64,000 bases of DNA from Symbiotaphrina buchneri. Its lineage: Eukaryota > Ascomycota > Symbiotaphrinales > Symbiotaphrinaceae. The stretch spans positions 62,001-126,000 of the forward strand of contig BCIG01000017.1 of assembly GCA_001599915.1 (NCBI GenBank), given 5' to 3'. Positions 45,787-56,035 of this stretch are shown in pieces. The notes beneath the pieces are model-generated. The model was not told where the DNA came from. It made no database searches and saw nothing but the letters and a program-made list of their open reading frames with translations. Position 1 is the stretch's first letter. Every line of letters begins with the position of its first letter. A program made the position numbers and the translations under genes.

Positions 45787-46883
45787 TCACAAGGACTTGC
45801 CCATGAAGCGTCTTTTGGTAAAGCTAAGCCACCACTGGAGAAAGATTGAATCAGCCTTTCTGCCCAATGATAATGAAGTCCTTACAAAGGTATTGTGTGG
45901 AAGCTGTTATTACCTTACTAGGCGTGTTTCCACCTGCATACACGCGGCCCAGTAACCTTATAGCCAGTTCTTGCCGCACTTGTGAGAGGTATCTAGATCG
46001 ATAAACCGTCAGCCATAACTTCCGTGGCAGGGTAGATACACGTTCTCCAGTCGGGAGACATTGTCTGAACATGGACCCGAGGGATGAGGCTTACGATCGT
46101 ATGACCTCGGCATCTTGCTTCGACCGGGGAGGCTCATAGAGCTGATTTAGAGGGAATCCCGGGTCGCCAGGTATGGAGAATTGGTCGAGCGCTGTTGTTT
46201 GTAAAGCCTAGACAGAGAGTCAGCCTCCATAAAAGCCTCCAAAATCTATCGGCCTTTGAGTCGAGCATAATGCGCATGTAGGAACAACTCCTTCCATGGA
46301 GGCTAATTATGCTACAGCGATTGTAGCAATGCGCTTCGCAACATCCAGTGTATGTCCCATTGCAGGCGCATATTCATCCAAGGGCTTTTGGATACAGGAG
46401 TGCGACCCACCTTCTCTGCTTCTCTAGAACCCATCGTCGGTCGGATCTTGCCCAGGCACTCGCTCACGAACAGAATTCCATATATCAATAACCGATCCGC
46501 CGGTCCCTTGATTTCGAAGTTGCGAAAGAACGTATTGGCCCGAAATAGACTGAGAACTTCGTCCAGGGGATCGTAGGACTCGCTGTCGGGATCAACATCT
46601 AGGTCGGAGGTGCCTGCGGGCAGAGGTGGGAGGGTGTATGCGGGGCCACGGGTGCGCGTGCGGAGAGGGAACAGAGGTAGGGAAGCTGAACATATGTTAG
46701 CAGATCGCATTCATCAGCGAGTCTACCTCGAATTGGAGGTCCTGGAGGATGGGCGGAAAGGAAGTAATACCGATGGTCTGGACGTTCTGCTCCTGCAAGA
46801 AGATGGAGTGGTAGGCCTAGATGTTACGTTTGCCGTCAATGGCTAGAATAAGGCAGCCTAGAAGAAGGTGTACTCACAGGCAT
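45787..46883 (-). CDS. ARC18: Arp2/3 complex subunit 3 (ARPC3, p21)
   Basis: A subunit of the seven-member actin-nucleating Arp2/3 complex at endocytic patches and hyphal tips. It has 188 residues in six exons: 46883-46878, 46816-46771, 46685-46411, 46207-46095, 45992-45914 and 45834-45787. Exon 1 codes only Met-Pro (6 bp) before GTGAGT. The sequence then reads AYHSIFLQEQNVQTI, PLRTRTRGPAYTLPP, VLSLFRANTFFRNFEIKGPADRLLIYGILFVSECLGKI, EAEKALQTTALDQFSIPGDPGFPLNQLYEPP, YLSQVRQELAIRLLGRVY and WWLSFTKRRFMGKSL, each fully in phase and typical of the family. Intron 3 is the longest (46208-46410). The yeast name is used by homology. Confidence 0.93.
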
Positions 46884-49083
46884 TTTGATCGATTGCCTCC
46901 ACCAAACTGGACTCGGACTGATGATAGTTGCGGGTGAGGGAGGGGTAATGTCGTGGTTGTTGCGGCGTGAGCTACACTGCTCGTCGTCAGCGCCCTGAAC
47001 GACCAGACGCTACGGGGATCCGACAGAGGCCACTTGCGCGCAGCTATGGCGCACCAACCTTACCATAAATGCTATCGGAATCCAGCAGCCAGATTACGTG
47101 GGCCAGGAGTTATCGCCAGACTGCCTCTAAATTTGTCGTTCAATTTCAAAGGTTATTTTCTACGAATTAGCCATTCTACTTCTCAATTAATTCACAATGG
47201 CACGGGCACAGGCACGGTCTTTGTCGGGCTTGCGCAATAGATCTCCTTGATTTAATGATTGACTAGAAGTTGGATGTGGGATGAGCAAAGATCTGCTTTT
47301 GCTCGATTATCCCCTCTTGCTTGTATCTCCCTAACCCTTTTTTGTCCATGATCTGAGTAGTCCACGATCCTGAGAGCCATCGACGAGATGCGGAGGATAG
47401 AGATGATTTGAAAAGGGGAATTTCAAAATCACAAAGAAAAGGAAAAACAACACGGACGAGGAGAAAAAATAGGGAAATGGGTCATCTTAGCTGCGCCACG
47501 AGAAGGCACTGATTGCCAGTACGGCGGAGAGGTGCATCTCATTGCTGGTGGGACCCAACAGCCGGATCACCTAAAAATCATGAGGCAGACGCTGTTACCA
47601 AGTGTCCTTGTTGCTAAGGGGACTGATGTCCCGATACGCCGATAAGCGTTGAGACATATGGCAAATGAAGAAAGTTGTAGGTCCTTATCCGGTTCCACAA
47701 GTTCTGGTATCCGGGATCATGGAATTTCATGATGACCACTTGCTCGAACCCCCGCGCCAGTACTCCTGCTGTTACCACGACAGGCACCTGCGACAGAAAT
47801 TTGAGATCATGACATCCTTGGTGCGAACGCCGGGGCAATGTCGTTTCCCGCAGCTTTCCCTATATGAGCGGCCAATATGGCCGCACAATTGGTAAACTTC
47901 GGTCACAATGTAACACATACTGTAGGAAGTAGGCGATGCAGAGGAGCAGCAGTTGTAGCTGCAGATGTCCGCTTTTATGCTCTATGGTGTCGGATGTGAC
48001 GCGAGGTCAGAGTTGCTGTGAAGTCAGAGATGAAGCTGTTCGTATTCACCGGAGTGCCACGAGGCATGAAAACTGGCGCCTGCCTCATATATATACCTTC
48101 GTAAGGCTAGTGTGTTCCAGAGTCCTTCGCATTGTGTACAACACTTGTCCGCATCCTTCTCGACATGCTTCAACGGAGGTGGTAGAGACTTTCGCGCGCT
48201 TGGGGAAGCTGGAGGAGATTGGAAAACGGCTGGCTCAGGAGGAGACCACAGTCGTCAATGCACTAGACAAATGGAGGCACAAGGATGAACCTTCAGCTCT
48301 TTTTACCGGTCAGATGTAGCATACAATGCAAGAAGATCTGCTTTGTTTTGCCGCTTTGTTTTTGAGACACAAGGGTATTGTAGAAGCTGTATGGGGCAGG
48401 GGATGACCAAGTTCTTGGTCAAGAAGCAGGGGAAGTTCGCTTGCAAGGTCTTTGAGACATTTCAGAGAAAGATTTTCTGAATGCCAAAAGAAAGACGTAG
48501 CAGTGAGGAGTAGGGAAGAGAATTCTCTGCAAATCATGTATGAACACCAGCAAACATGATTGATTGAGCCCAAACATCAAACCATCCCGTAATGAAGATC
48601 ATTGAATTAAGGAAAGCATTTCTTGATGTAGACGTGTGTACATCCTATATAAGGTAGTAAGACGTCCGGATGTACAAGTCGGGGTTCAGTAATAGATCGC
48701 AGGAGCCTGTACCGTAGTATAGTTGTATATTCGAAGGCCTCTTCCAAGATGACTAGAAAGCATCAGAATGCTGGTGTGCCCTTTGTTGTATGACAGTGGT
48801 GCCATTATGATCCAGCTCTTTCTTTCCAAGTTAAGTCATAGTGTTTTGTTTCCTTGAGGCCTGCACTGTCAGACATGAGTTTAAAGGTGCCAAGAAGACG
48901 CGCCTCCAAGAAGAGCGCGTCGCGGCGCGCGTCATCCTGCAGCAGCTGTAAACACCAAAAACCGATAGAAACTGTCCGAATTCTGTATACCATCTTGATG
49001 TCGTGTCCAGGACCATCCCAGAGCATGTTCATGCACTACAGAAGGCAATTGACCAGCCCAGGCCTCAAAGACATTTATAAAGA
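46884..49083. other. Intergenic, about 2.2 kb, no firm gene
   Basis: This holds the ARPC3 promoter and then mostly short frames. A charged, helix-like open segment ending in ALFTGQM with a stop at 48317-48319 (about 48160-48319, plus strand) reads more like protein than its surroundings, but no acceptable start or upstream exon was found. No RNA gene was recognised. Confidence 0.45.
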
Positions 49084-51003
49084 ATGACCGCCGCTCAAGA
49101 GACAAATTTCCTTCCGGTAGTCTTGGGAGAAATACCCGGTGCGCATAATACAGGAATGCCTGCGCGCTTACCGGAGAAAGTACACTCGGAGTCCAAACAG
49201 CAGGGAAATCCGAGCCGTGGTGAAGCCATCCATCATGCTGTCACTTCAGGAAAGGTGACGCATATACTGTCAAGCAAACTGCCCCGGACTCAGGACCATT
49301 CATTGTTGGCGACCGGATCCCAGGTCCACATCAAGAGTGAACCGCAAGACTCTGATTCGAGCATTGGACCTGCTCCGGCACGTGGTTTCTTGGACCTCCC
49401 ACTTGAAGTGCGAAAGAGAATATATCGGAAACTGCTCATTCATCATGATCGAAGGATTCGGTATCGAGACGGGTATCCGCAAAGAGACTTCTTCTTCAAC
49501 CAAGGCATGAGGGAGGATGGCCCACATAATGGCGAGTTTCGGTTCGCTCCGCGTGTAACGGCGCAGCGATCTTGCGCTGCAATAAACAAATACACAAGGA
49601 AGCTGCGCAGATTCTGTACGGCGAAAATGGCTTCCATGTCGTCACTGGATTGTACAACCCCAACTATGACCCTTGGGATCGCTTTCTCAGGAATATAGGA
49701 TGGCAGAACCGCTCCTTCCTCGAGGATGTCACTTTGGACTATCCTGAATGGAGGAAAGACGAGTCGAACATGCTGTACGACCAGATAGCGAATGACGTAG
49801 AGCGTCTAGGGCCCAAGCGGCATGATATTGGGCTGAAGAGGCTGTTCATCCAACTTGGTAAACCAGGCGATCCGGATGGCTTCGATGTGCCTATTCCATC
49901 CCCCAAAGCGGACAAAAAGCTCCGATCTGCTCTTACAGGCGACAACGTTCCACACCTTGAGGTCTTTAGGTACAACCTCTGCACTGGGCCAAGCTTGGTA
50001 GCTGGGCGAGAGGTTGACTGAACTGTACGAGCACAAGAGATATATACTCCATCGGAAACCGGGCGACCCCTTCTATCAATATAGAGATCTGAAGAAGAAA
50101 GCCGCCACGCTCGCCAACATCAAGCCATTTCCCTTCTTGAAATTGCCGCGGCATGTACGCCGGCTGATCTACTACAAGCTGCTGGCGGCGCGCCCTCATC
50201 CCTACGCCGAGCATGGTCTGCGAACTGTACCGGCCAAGGAACCCATCATCTTCGTGCAGAATCGCGATTGCCGGTTCGGCGCCAACCCGCACAACGTTAT
50301 GAAGAGCTTGGAAATCCAGCCTGCGATCATATACACCTGCAAGGAGATCTACGCCGAAGCATGCCCTCTGTTGTACAGCACCAATTTCTTCAAGGTCTAC
50401 ACTGAAGTCATCAGCCGATGCAAGAACAGAGAGAACTGGGCGGGCTTCATGGCGCGGATCACGCCCAAGAACGCCGCTCATATCCGGCGTGTAGAGTTCG
50501 TCTACAAGAACTGGGAGCAACTGAAAGTCGGAAATCTTTACCAGAACATGGTCGCAGACGTTTCGACCCTGCCATCCGGCATTACCGACCTGACGTTGAC
50601 CGTCGAGCCGCCAAAAAGGCGCGCCGACGAACCGCCTGACATTGACAGACCGCAAGAACGGACGTTAGCAAATGCAATCGAGAAGCACCTTCCGCGTCTC
50701 CGCGAATTGTCTTTTAATCTGACATATGACGCCTTACCTTGGAAATTCCTTCCCTGGCGGCGATATATGGGAAAGCGCCTCGCGCGCAACGGCCTGAAGA
50801 GATTGCGCGACTATATGGTCTTGGATGGGAGACCGAGCGTGCTTATCATGGCGAAGCCCGGGACGGAAAGAGAATGTCGGGCGTATAAAGAGGCCATCGT
50901 CAAGAAGGAGTTCTTTGAAGGGAGGATTGGAATGAGATATCTGGGGAAGAAGAGGCCTACCGACAGATGGGACAGAGAATGGGAGATCTCTGATAGCGAA
51001 TAA
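49084..51003 (+). pseudogene. 2EXR/F-box-like protein gene, two domains, interrupted by two frameshifts
   Basis: About 640 codons read in three pieces: frame of 49084 to about 49560, a different frame to about 49998, and the first frame again to 51003. Piece 1 ends with RGFLDLPLEVRKRIYRKLL ... FRFAPRVT. Piece 2 starts AILRCNKQIHKEAAQILYGENGFHV, the expected continuation of a 2EXR/F-box-like domain. Piece 2 stops shortly after LEVFRYNLCTGPS, while piece 3 resumes LGERLTELYEHKRY and carries a second such domain (FPFLKLPRHVRRLIYYKLL ... IIYTCKEIYAEACPLLYSTNFF). The spaces between pieces are far too short for introns. The shifts cancel (net zero). Either this is a recently broken gene or the assembly has two indel errors here. 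Members of this family are expanded in Dothideomycetes, mostly of unknown function. Confidence 0.72.
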
Positions 51004-51202
51004 GAAGGCGCAGCAGGCTGGAAGCTCTCCAGTTGTGGTGAAGCAGAAAAGTGAGCCTTCAAAAGCGTTTACACCGCTCTGAGCAATCTTGATGGTCAAG
51101 ATAGCTGTAATTAGATGCAGCAGTCACCCATGTACGCTTTTCTCACTTCTTGGAGAAGGCTGACCGGGAACTAGTGACATATTTCACTCGGATAATTAAG
51201 TA

Positions 51203-52840
51203 TTATCGCCTGTCCCTATCCCTGTCTCTCCTGAAGTCATCTCTTCTGTCCTCTCGTACTCCTTCGCCCCTTTCTCTTCTCCGGCTCCACTCCGTGCCGC
51301 CTCCTCCACCACGGCCAGCCCTGTCCTTCCTATATGCGCCTCTATCGCGATCCTTCTCCTTCCCTCCTGCTTTCAGTTCCTTCGCATTCTCCCGTGGGTC
51401 AATGACCACCAGTTCCTCCTCAGCCTGCTTCTTAAACCTCAGGTCCTTGCCTAACTTGTCCTTCTCAAATTTCAAAGCATGCGAAAGCCAATTATCATCG
51501 TCCTCAGCCTCGGCCGCTATACCATCGCCATTCGCAGCAGCTTCAACATCCCATCGCCGGCACGATTGGCAGTTTGCAATGAAATGTAGATCGCAGAGCT
51601 GTTCTTCCTCGTCTGGTGCATCCGCTTTCGGGGCAGTGGTGTCCTTCCCCTTCTCAAGGTCACCATCCCCTGCATCAGTTTTTGAGATCTCTGCATCCCG
51701 AGGCTTCGTCTCTTCATCGACGCGCTCTAGCTTAGCTTTGAACGCGGCAAGCATATCTAGAGCGGTTCGATCCTCTTGTGGTGCAGAACCTGGCGCTTTC
51801 CGCTTACGGCCACGGATTGATGTCGGAGGTATCATAGCTTCCAGTGCGGACACTTTGCGCTCAGGAGCAGCTGAGGCTCCCCCAGTTGTTCGGCGCATGG
51901 AAGCTTTCAAGTTTGCTATCTCCGCTTCCAGCGCATCTTTCTTGGAGAGCTGCGGCTGCGGTTCAGGTGATGGGGACGGAGAAGGTGTAGATGAGGCTCT
52001 GGGTCTGGAGGCCGCTACTTTACCAGGCGCGGATACACCTGGTTCCTGGGCAGGGGCGGCCTGAGCAGGCTTTGGCGCAGACTTCGGCGTTGTAGAAGGT
52101 TTCGAAGATTCCGCCTGTTCTGATTCTGGATCGGCCCTGACAAGCTTTGGGTTGAACTTTGGCTTTTTGACCAACGGTGCTGACAGGTCCTCCTCTCCCT
52201 CATCTTGGCCGCCGAAGCTCAACAACTGCTTCCCAGCCTTCTTCTTCGGCTTCTTCTTGTCCTCCTTCTCAGGCTTACTCTCTGCCCGCTGCACCTGCCT
52301 CTTAACCATATCCTCGAACGGATTCACGAGAATTTCTGTCCCCGTAATCTTAGTCGGATACAGCGGTCTGTCGCCTCCCTCCTCAGCCAGCTCGGCCTCG
52401 CCCATGCGCATGACATTGTAAATGGTGTCTCCCACCACCCGACCAAACATCGTATTCTTCCCATTCAGCTCCTCCGTCTTTCCCAGCGTGATAAAGAACT
52501 GACTGCCATTGTCGTCCTTCTGGCCGCCGTTAGCCATACCCAGCAGGCCCCTCCTGTTGAACCGCAGTCGCGGGTGGAATTCATCCTGGAATGTGCCGCC
52601 TGGATAGATGGACTCGCCGCCGGCGCCAGTACCGGTTGGGTCACCGCCCTGGATCACGAAGCCCGGGACCAGCCGGTGGAAGATTGTGTTGTCGTAGTAG
52701 CCATCGAGGCAGAGCTGGAGGAAGTTGCGGGATGTGAGAGACGTCTGCTTTGCGAACAACTCGAGCTCGATGTCGCCGGCCGTGGTCTGAAGCATCACTT
52801 TCGCCGTAGGTGGCGGTTCGAGGTTATATGTGCTCGCCAT
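51203..52840 (-). CDS. CWC27: Spliceosomal peptidyl-prolyl isomerase CWC27
   Basis: A cyclophilin-type protein associated with the activated spliceosome (Bact stage), 545 residues, single exon. The cyclophilin domain occupies residues 1 to about 180: VMLQTTAGDIELELFAKQTS, NTIFHRLVPGFVIQGGDPTGTG, GLLGMANGGQKDDNGSQFFITL and NTMFGRVVGDTIYNV. It ends in PTKITGTEILVNPFEDM, characteristic of CWC27/SDCCAG10. In CWC27 proteins the tryptophan that binds cyclosporin and key catalytic residues are often replaced. Here the segment after FFITL reads GKTEELNGKNTMFG. The remaining residues are a lysine/glutamate- and proline-rich linker ending in an arginine-rich RD-repeat tail. The long plus-strand frames opposite are shadows. 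Confidence 0.93.
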   Translation of the reverse strand: MASTYNLEPPPTAKVMLQTTAGDIELELFAKQTSLTSRNFLQLCLDGYYDNTIFHRLVPGFVIQGGDPTGTGAGGESIYPGGTFQDEFHPRLRFNRRGLLGMANGGQKDDNGSQFFITLGKTEELNGKNTMFGRVVGDTIYNVMRMGEAELAEEGGDRPLYPTKITGTEILVNPFEDMVKRQVQRAESKPEKEDKKKPKKKAGKQLLSFGGQDEGEEDLSAPLVKKPKFNPKLVRADPESEQAESSKPSTTPKSAPKPAQAAPAQEPGVSAPGKVAASRPRASSTPSPSPSPEPQPQLSKKDALEAEIANLKASMRRTTGGASAAPERKVSALEAMIPPTSIRGRKRKAPGSAPQEDRTALDMLAAFKAKLERVDEETKPRDAEISKTDAGDGDLEKGKDTTAPKADAPDEEEQLCDLHFIANCQSCRRWDVEAAANGDGIAAEAEDDDNWLSHALKFEKDKLGKDLRFKKQAEEELVVIDPRENAKELKAGGKEKDRDRGAYRKDRAGRGGGGGTEWSRRRERGEGVREDRRDDFRRDRDRDRR

Positions 52841-53271
52841 TGCACCAGCACGCTTTTCGCCGGCTCAGAGAATGAACGCCTGGTAGCTTTCTAAAGGGCG
52901 CAGCGCTTTTCGGGGTGGAGTGGCTTGTGAAGGTCAGAAAGCTTTCGGCAGGTGGAGAGTTACAGCTACGGTACGCGAGACAGGCGACTTATTGCTTTAC
53001 GGTAGGCGGTATTGCGCAACCGTGCAGCTTCACCGTCTGGCAGCGAAATAAGTGCTTGTAGAGGAGCACTTCCAGATGACTGCATCGCCATTCTGCTTTC
53101 ATTTTGAGGGGTATCTGAGGATAGCTAGCTTCTCCATCACGAAGCAGCAATTTTTGCTGGAGCCATTCGTCCAACAGGGCGAACAAGTCAAAGCAATCGG
53201 GCACACCTGGCCCACTGTAACAAAAGCCAATATCTATCCGTCTTCATCCTTCCAGCGCTTGCAACACCGCC
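52841..53271. other. Intergenic, CWC27 promoter
   Basis: This holds the upstream region of CWC27 and the 3' flank of the microprotein gene. No gene is supported. Confidence 0.5.
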
Positions 53272-53615
53272 TTATGCCTTCGAGGTTCCTGACTGATAGG
53301 TATTACCCCCAACCGCAGGCTGCTGCCCCGGTTCCGGCTGGCTAGTCATTCCATCCCCCTGAACGAGGTAGGTTTGAGTCTGGTCGATCTCCTCCTGCTT
53401 TTTCTTCTCCTCCTTCTTGGCCTTGCGCTTCTTGTAGAGGTGTACCCCGTATGCGATCATCTTGTTGAATCTGTAAAGTAGTCAGCTTATGCTTCCTGGT
53501 TCAGATAGCGAGCAGGGTTGGGTATACGCTCAGGTGGGGGAGATGGTATCCCGCACTTGTAGATGTATGATTTGGTGGGCTTAGACGACTGAGAAGTCAC
53601 AAAGTCAGCGCTCAT
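53272..53615 (-). CDS. 85-residue lysine-rich microprotein, unknown function
   Basis: Two exons on the minus strand (53615-53557 and 53470-53272). The first codes MSADFVTSQSSKPTKSYIYK, ending at a GTGCGG donor. The second begins FNKMIAYGVHLYKKRKAKKEEKK and ends with a Gln/Pro/Gly-rich tail. The branch site GCTGAC and acceptor TTTACAG are good; the donor is weak. Exon 1 can also be read further without splicing to a stop at about 53486, which gives an unrelated end. A short hydrophobic patch precedes a strongly basic coiled-coil-like helix. I do not recognise the family. Confidence 0.55.
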
Positions 53616-55054
53616 ATATGATGACTTTTGGTTAGATGACAAAACAAATACACCTTCGAGAGGGTCAAGAGCGGACAGCTTTGGACTCTGAAAAGAGCAA
53701 ATGCAGTCGTAGAACCGTCAATGAAGGAAAACTTAAGGACATTGCAAGGACTTCATACACGATCAAGATTTTTTGGAGGATGAAAGAAAAAGGCGTGTAG
53801 GGAAGAGTATGCTTAGTCTTCGGAGTTGGCGGTGTAGCAAAGAGGAGCACCAGCAGAACTATCTCCACATACGCATAAACGAAGACCGAGAATACGAAGC
53901 CCAATGACCGCAAAGAATAGAAAGAGCAAGTAAGAATGCTTACCTATTCGAATTTCAAGTGCACGTTGTGATAATGGCGTTTATGTGAGAGGAAACCGTC
54001 GTGCGTGGGCAGATGAGGGTCTTTAAATCCATCGCGCGAACCTTAGCCTACATATTGAAGGCAAGCGGCACCGAGCCATCTGACCATCCATTCACTGATC
54101 ATCCTCAGGGGTGAGCTTTGGATTGGTCCATATGAGTGAAAGCACGACCGGCAGTGATTTGTTGTTGCATGCGCCTCGCAAGGCAAGCCTTCTTTGAGCA
54201 GTGCTCTTCAACGGCGGACCAATCAGACGGAGCTTCCGTGGGAAGGCTACTCAGCGGCCATTCCAATTTTGGACAGGTCTTTATGATGATTAAGGCTACC
54301 CCTGACGGTCCTGTCTCCTGACAGTCGCTGATTGAGCCAGATTCGGTAATGCATGCGTGCAAGGCTCTCGGGAGTCGGGACATGTTTTGGCCGGGCCGAC
54401 AGGGTCCGAGAAATCCAACAAAATGTCCGGCATGGAAACACGGAGGATTCGGACGATTTTCAGCCGCTTTCATTCCCCGGGTTTGCGCATATATCATAGC
54501 CAGGTCCATAACCTTCAGAATGCACAACAGTTTGTTTCGGGGTGGATCAAATTCATCATCTATCGACTGATATCTATCAAGATGCCACCAATGCAGTAGC
54601 AGTCCATCGAATCTATACATCAACTGTGCGAGGGGACCTCCATTCCAAGGCTCCGTCAAGAGAATGACTTTAGTATCCGAGCGCTGGCAGCTGCTCAAGT
54701 TTGACAATCCTGAGAGGGGTTGTTTTTGCAATAGAAGCCTGCTTGGGCTGTCCAGACGATGCCTACTGATAGAAATATGCTCAATTCATGGCCAATTTCG
54801 ATGATATCGAGGGATGGCATTTCACTTACTCGAAGGAGTATACTTTCGACGAGGAAAATAACCTCTCCGATGGTGGACGGCGGTTAGGAGTGACAATATC
54901 GTCCAAAAGTTATCCGCTTGCTATGCCAGTGGGCAAGGATACCGGCACCCAAGACAAGGAAAGATCGTAATGTAACAGAACACAAAAGTTTCCGTTCAAG
55001 CGCGTTCTTTAGGGTTGAGGTGAGCTAGTTGCAATCCAAACTCTGCAAGCATTC
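53616..55054. other. Intergenic, no firm gene
   Basis: This contains a minus-strand frame of 208 codons (54105-54731) of non-typical composition and a 60-codon plus-strand frame (54788-54970, starting MANFDDIEGWHFTYSKEY) that looks protein-like but has no family or support. Neither is called as a gene. Confidence 0.45.
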
Positions 55055-56035
55055 TCAATCTTTATCTCCTATAGCGGCCTTGAACTGTGTCAACAGGTTG
55101 TGCCAGGCAAGCTGGTTCTGAAGAACCCATTGCTTGACAAGTTCCAGCCCCTGGAGATCTTTAGCCATGGTCTCTGAGTTCGTGGTCCCGTTCAGGCAGA
55201 CAATATTCTCAAGCCCCATCACTAAGCTGTACAAAGCCACCGGATTCTCCACTCCGCTTTGCGCAGCCAATTTGGTCACTGCTGGAGACCTCAGCAATTG
55301 CGGTTTGGCAGTCAAAGTCCAGAAAGTCTGGTAAACAATATCCTTCTCCCGGCAGAACCTTCTTATAGGCCCATCGAATCTCGTTTCGGGGTAGAACCTG
55401 TTTTGCACGACGGATGGCTTGACCTGGACGTCCCCGGAATTATATAGAGCTTCGAGCACCGGAAGACTTGTATTTGAGATTCCAAGATGACGTATCCTGG
55501 CAGGCACATATTCTTCCAGTGTCTTCCAGGCGGTTATAGTTTCCGATATTGTCCGCAGTGGAGAATGAAGAACCAGGCAATCGATATAGGGTTCCGAATC
55601 AGAATCATAGTACAGATTCTTCAGCGAGGATGCAACAGAAGCATGCACTTGTTCAGTCACCGGAGAATTCGGATCATATGGCATATTTTTGAGGTCCTGA
55701 CCACCGACCGAGGTGAACTTGGTTTGGAGCTATCCAATCGGTAAGCCATAGCCAGGAGGTCTATCAATGGAGTATCATACGTAAATATCATCTCGCTTGA
55801 TAATACCGTCTGCTAATGCTTTCCTAAGTGCAACTCCAACAAGATCTTCCCGGTAATGTTTCGGCTGAGCGGCGGCATCGACCCCTGTGAATCCGGCGGA
55901 AAGCGCTTGATACACCAAATCCGCGGTGCGTTCTTTTTTCCAAGCCGTTCCATATATAAAAGCTGGGATGTGGATCTTCGCAGAACCAGCTACAGCCGCG
56001 CTCAGGAAAAGATTCTCGAACAAAGCCGAAGGCAT
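55055..56035 (-). CDS. Aldo-keto reductase
   Basis: A soluble NAD(P)H-dependent oxidoreductase of 309 residues in two exons (56035-55781 and 55729-55055; intron GTATGA...GATAG, 51 bp, phase 0). The catalytic tetrad is visible: Asp53 in GVDAAAQ, Tyr61 in KHYREDLVG, Lys89 in LQTKF (just after the splice) and His140 in DCLVLHSP. A GISNTSLPVLEAL segment and QNRFYPETRFDGPIRRFCRE follow at the usual places. The C-terminal cofactor loop is less standard (LENIVCLNGTTNSETMAKDL). The substrate is unknown. The protein is close to the normal AKR length. An overlapping frame starting at 56093 is a shadow. Confidence 0.9.

Noticed and set aside
49556-49568. A GT...AG pair that could be read as a 12-bp intron in the 2EXR gene
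   Set aside because: Far below the size the spliceosome can handle; a frameshift is the simpler reading.
49967-50000. A GT...AG span of about 32 bp joining pieces 2 and 3 of the 2EXR gene
   Set aside because: Shorter than any other intron in the window (minimum about 46 bp) and without a branch site.
51150-52064. 304-codon plus-strand frame
   Set aside because: Antisense shadow of CWC27; Ser/Pro-rich product only.
54105-54731. 208-codon minus-strand frame
   Set aside because: Composition and motifs do not look like a conserved protein; it could be chance. No family or splice evidence.
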